Below are positions 6,040-6,570 of a stretch of DNA of 6,570 bases, one piece after another. The notes beneath the pieces are model-generated. The model was not told where the DNA came from and ran no database searches. It saw only the letters and a program-made list of their open reading frames with translations. Origin of the DNA: Acidimicrobiaceae bacterium. Lineage in GTDB: Bacteria > Actinomycetota > Acidimicrobiia > Acidimicrobiales > RAAP-2. The translations under genes and the position numbers were made by a program. The stretch lies in assembly GCA_003152555.1 (NCBI GenBank), contig PMAL01000119.1, positions 9,863-16,432 on the forward strand, in the 5' to 3' direction. Position 1 is the stretch's first letter. The number at the start of each line of letters is the position of its first letter.

Positions 6040-6474
6040 TGCGGCGACCGCGACCGCGGAGCCGGAGGACGACCCCCCCGGCACCAGCGCCGCATCGAAC
6101 ACGTTCCGCGGGGTGCCGTACGGACTGCGCGTCCCGACCAGACCGGTGGCGAACTGATCGAGGTTGGTCTTGCCCACCAGCACCGCACCGGCGTCGAGCA
6201 GCCGCTGCACGGCGGGCGCGGTGGCTGCCACCTCGCGGCGGTAGCCGGGGCAGGCCGCGGTGGTCGGCAGGCCGGCCACGTCGATGCTGTCCTTGACCGC
6301 GAATGGCACGCCCCAGAGGGGGCGGCCTTGCGGCCCTTCGGCTTCCAGTTCGCGGGCGCGCGAAAACACCGCCGCGTCCGGCAGGCGGGTGATCCAGATC
6401 GCCGGGTCGTCGTGTGCACGGTCGGCGGCAAGCGCTGCCTCGGCGGCTTCGATCGGGTTCATGCCGGGGAGCAT
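4966..6474 (-). CDS. Chimeric 502-codon reading frame: allophanate hydrolase N-terminus joined to an exported protein
   Basis: One uninterrupted frame holds two unrelated proteins. Residues 1-145 are the start of an AtzF-type amidase; residues about 146-502 are a hydrophobic segment followed by a Ser/Thr/Ala-rich, probably extracytoplasmic domain. The join is in frame near A145/L146 (6040-6042), at the edge of a GCGACC tandem. If translated, the hydrophobic stretch 140-157 would anchor it with the amidase piece inside and the rest outside. The amidase piece cannot be active because the segment carrying its nucleophilic serine is gone. GC content changes at the same place. ATG 6474 is the first ATG, but no good ribosome binding site precedes it and the frame stays open to the window's right edge; M5 (6462-6460) is another possible start. 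I think this is a join of two DNA pieces, by recombination or misassembly, rather than a real two-domain protein. Confidence 0.6.
   Translation of the reverse strand: MLPGMNPIEAAEAALAADRAHDDPAIWITRLPDAAVFSRARELEAEGPQGRPLWGVPFAVKDSIDVAGLPTTAACPGYRREVAATAPAVQRLLDAGAVLVGKTNLDQFATGLVGTRSPYGTPRNVFDAALVPGGSSSGSAVAVAALVATGVVVAISGAPQSLSVLALPSNTPIAGPAAHAPATLAPVAFESTQVPTATGTAAKAIRTYVAGPRLSTSEVSLAIFTLSSVKSPQAKVLRIADALNVHETSPVLGLSSSAAGTWIAKGTNALVVAAPFVRSIPHSTTVSSSGPLTWTYNVAGSCPQPSTLSPSAARTSCAMASDLSDHNASHGQLISWSTPYATKLVTSDLVPDGMTLASPRFIGTDNIIYYPLKTSNAVATNQYEEFQFSNKGALIYATGLLGSISPGSNYPVITEADGAGVLSNSTPSGVNPGGPMIPAPSKKVSGSGVALTLNSAKLNYELVWLTNGSAVLVPQYTYAASDGTSLQVLALNPSCYHIKTAK
6040..6474 (-). pseudogene. atzF: 5' fragment of an allophanate hydrolase gene (amidase signature family)
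   Basis: Allophanate hydrolase splits allophanate into ammonia and CO2, the last step of urea carboxylase and s-triazine/guanidine nitrogen pathways. Residues 1-145 match the family closely: DPAIWITRLPD (23-33), LWGVPFAVKDSIDVAGLPTT (53-72) with the triad lysine Lys61, AACPGYRR (73-80), VGKTNLDQFATGLVGTRSPY (100-119) and PGGSSSGSAVAVAA (132-145) with the cis-serine. Allophanate hydrolase then normally continues GLVxFALGTDTAGSGRVP. That segment, which holds the nucleophilic serine, and all that follows are absent. Whole family members run to about 450-600 residues, so two thirds or more is missing. GC is about 73%, and nearly every third codon position is G or C, unlike the rest of the window. 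The family call is strong; whether the piece belongs to this chromosome is doubtful. Confidence 0.8.
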
Positions 6475-6570
6475 AAACGATGATCTTGAGCTGAGTCCGT
6501 TTTCGGCGCGTCGCCGCCATGTGTCACGGCCGCCGCCACGCCCGGGACGGCGCCGCGCCCGTCGGCGGCG
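6475..6570. other. Very GC-rich flank upstream of the atzF fragment
   Basis: This stretch shares the high GC of the atzF piece. On the minus strand it is open in the atzF frame but translates to an Arg/Gly-rich string with no family character, so it is probably non-coding upstream DNA. A promoter or ribosome binding site for atzF is not evident. The window ends here. Confidence 0.4.

Noticed and set aside
6073..6079. Seven-C run as a frameshift site
   Set aside because: The frame through it reads PGGSSSG, exactly as expected for the amidase family, so no base is missing or added.
4966..6474. A new membrane-tethered allophanate hydrolase as a novel system
   Set aside because: The nucleophilic serine segment and the rest of the amidase fold are missing, and the GC step at the join points to a chimera.
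5938..6483. 181-codon plus-strand open frame opposite the atzF fragment
   Set aside because: It mirrors a strongly conserved amidase frame, is rich in Arg and Gly, and exists because stop codons are rare in DNA of this GC content.
1..6570. CRISPR array, tRNA/rRNA genes, transposase or phage genes
   Set aside because: No regularly spaced repeats, tRNA-like cloverleaf, rRNA sequence, or transposase/integrase motifs were found on either strand.

Overview
The window looks like chromosomal DNA from a fairly GC-rich bacterium (roughly 60% GC by eye over most of its length). An actinobacterium is the best guess. The signs are a DrrA/DrrB-type ABC exporter, a start codon that looks leaderless behind a TANNNT -10 box, strong hairpins without U-tracts, and a single-pass anchored SIMPL protein. 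Confidence in the phylum is moderate and in anything finer is low. There is no RNA gene, CRISPR array or insertion sequence that I can support.

Layout. Positions 1-131 hold the tail of a plus-strand gene I cannot name. It converges on a 74-aa minus-strand gene of unknown function (149-373). A near-perfect GC-rich terminator hairpin (412-449) separates that gene from the end of an NCS1-family nucleobase permease gene (463-2016, minus). A 258-bp intergenic region (2017-2274) then divides the permease from a divergent two-gene operon, 2275-3980. This operon encodes an ABC exporter: an ATPase and an ABC-2 permease whose start and stop codons overlap by 4 bases. A hairpin-rich region (3981-4137) separates the exporter from the convergent minus-strand genes. 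Those are a SIMPL/YggE-type membrane-anchored protein (4138-4920) and, upstream of it, a 502-codon reading frame (4966-6474).

The 502-codon frame is the notable part. Its first ~145 codons are a clear allophanate hydrolase (AtzF, amidase-signature family) N-terminus. Its remaining ~357 codons look like a membrane-anchored exported protein with no amidase similarity. The change of family lies near 6040-6060. It coincides with a rise in GC from about 64% (5521-6000) to about 73% (6121-6570) by hand count, and with a short GCGACC repeat. The amidase part lacks the segment carrying the nucleophilic serine, so it cannot be a working hydrolase. I read this as a chimeric join, either a recombination scar or an assembly error, rather than a designed fusion protein.

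Functional picture: nucleobase (or related nitrogen compound) uptake by the permease, efflux of an unknown compound by the ABC pair, and envelope proteins of unknown role. A link between the permease and allophanate/urea-type nitrogen metabolism is tempting but not supported, because the atzF piece may not belong to the same genome. I found no convincing new biological system.
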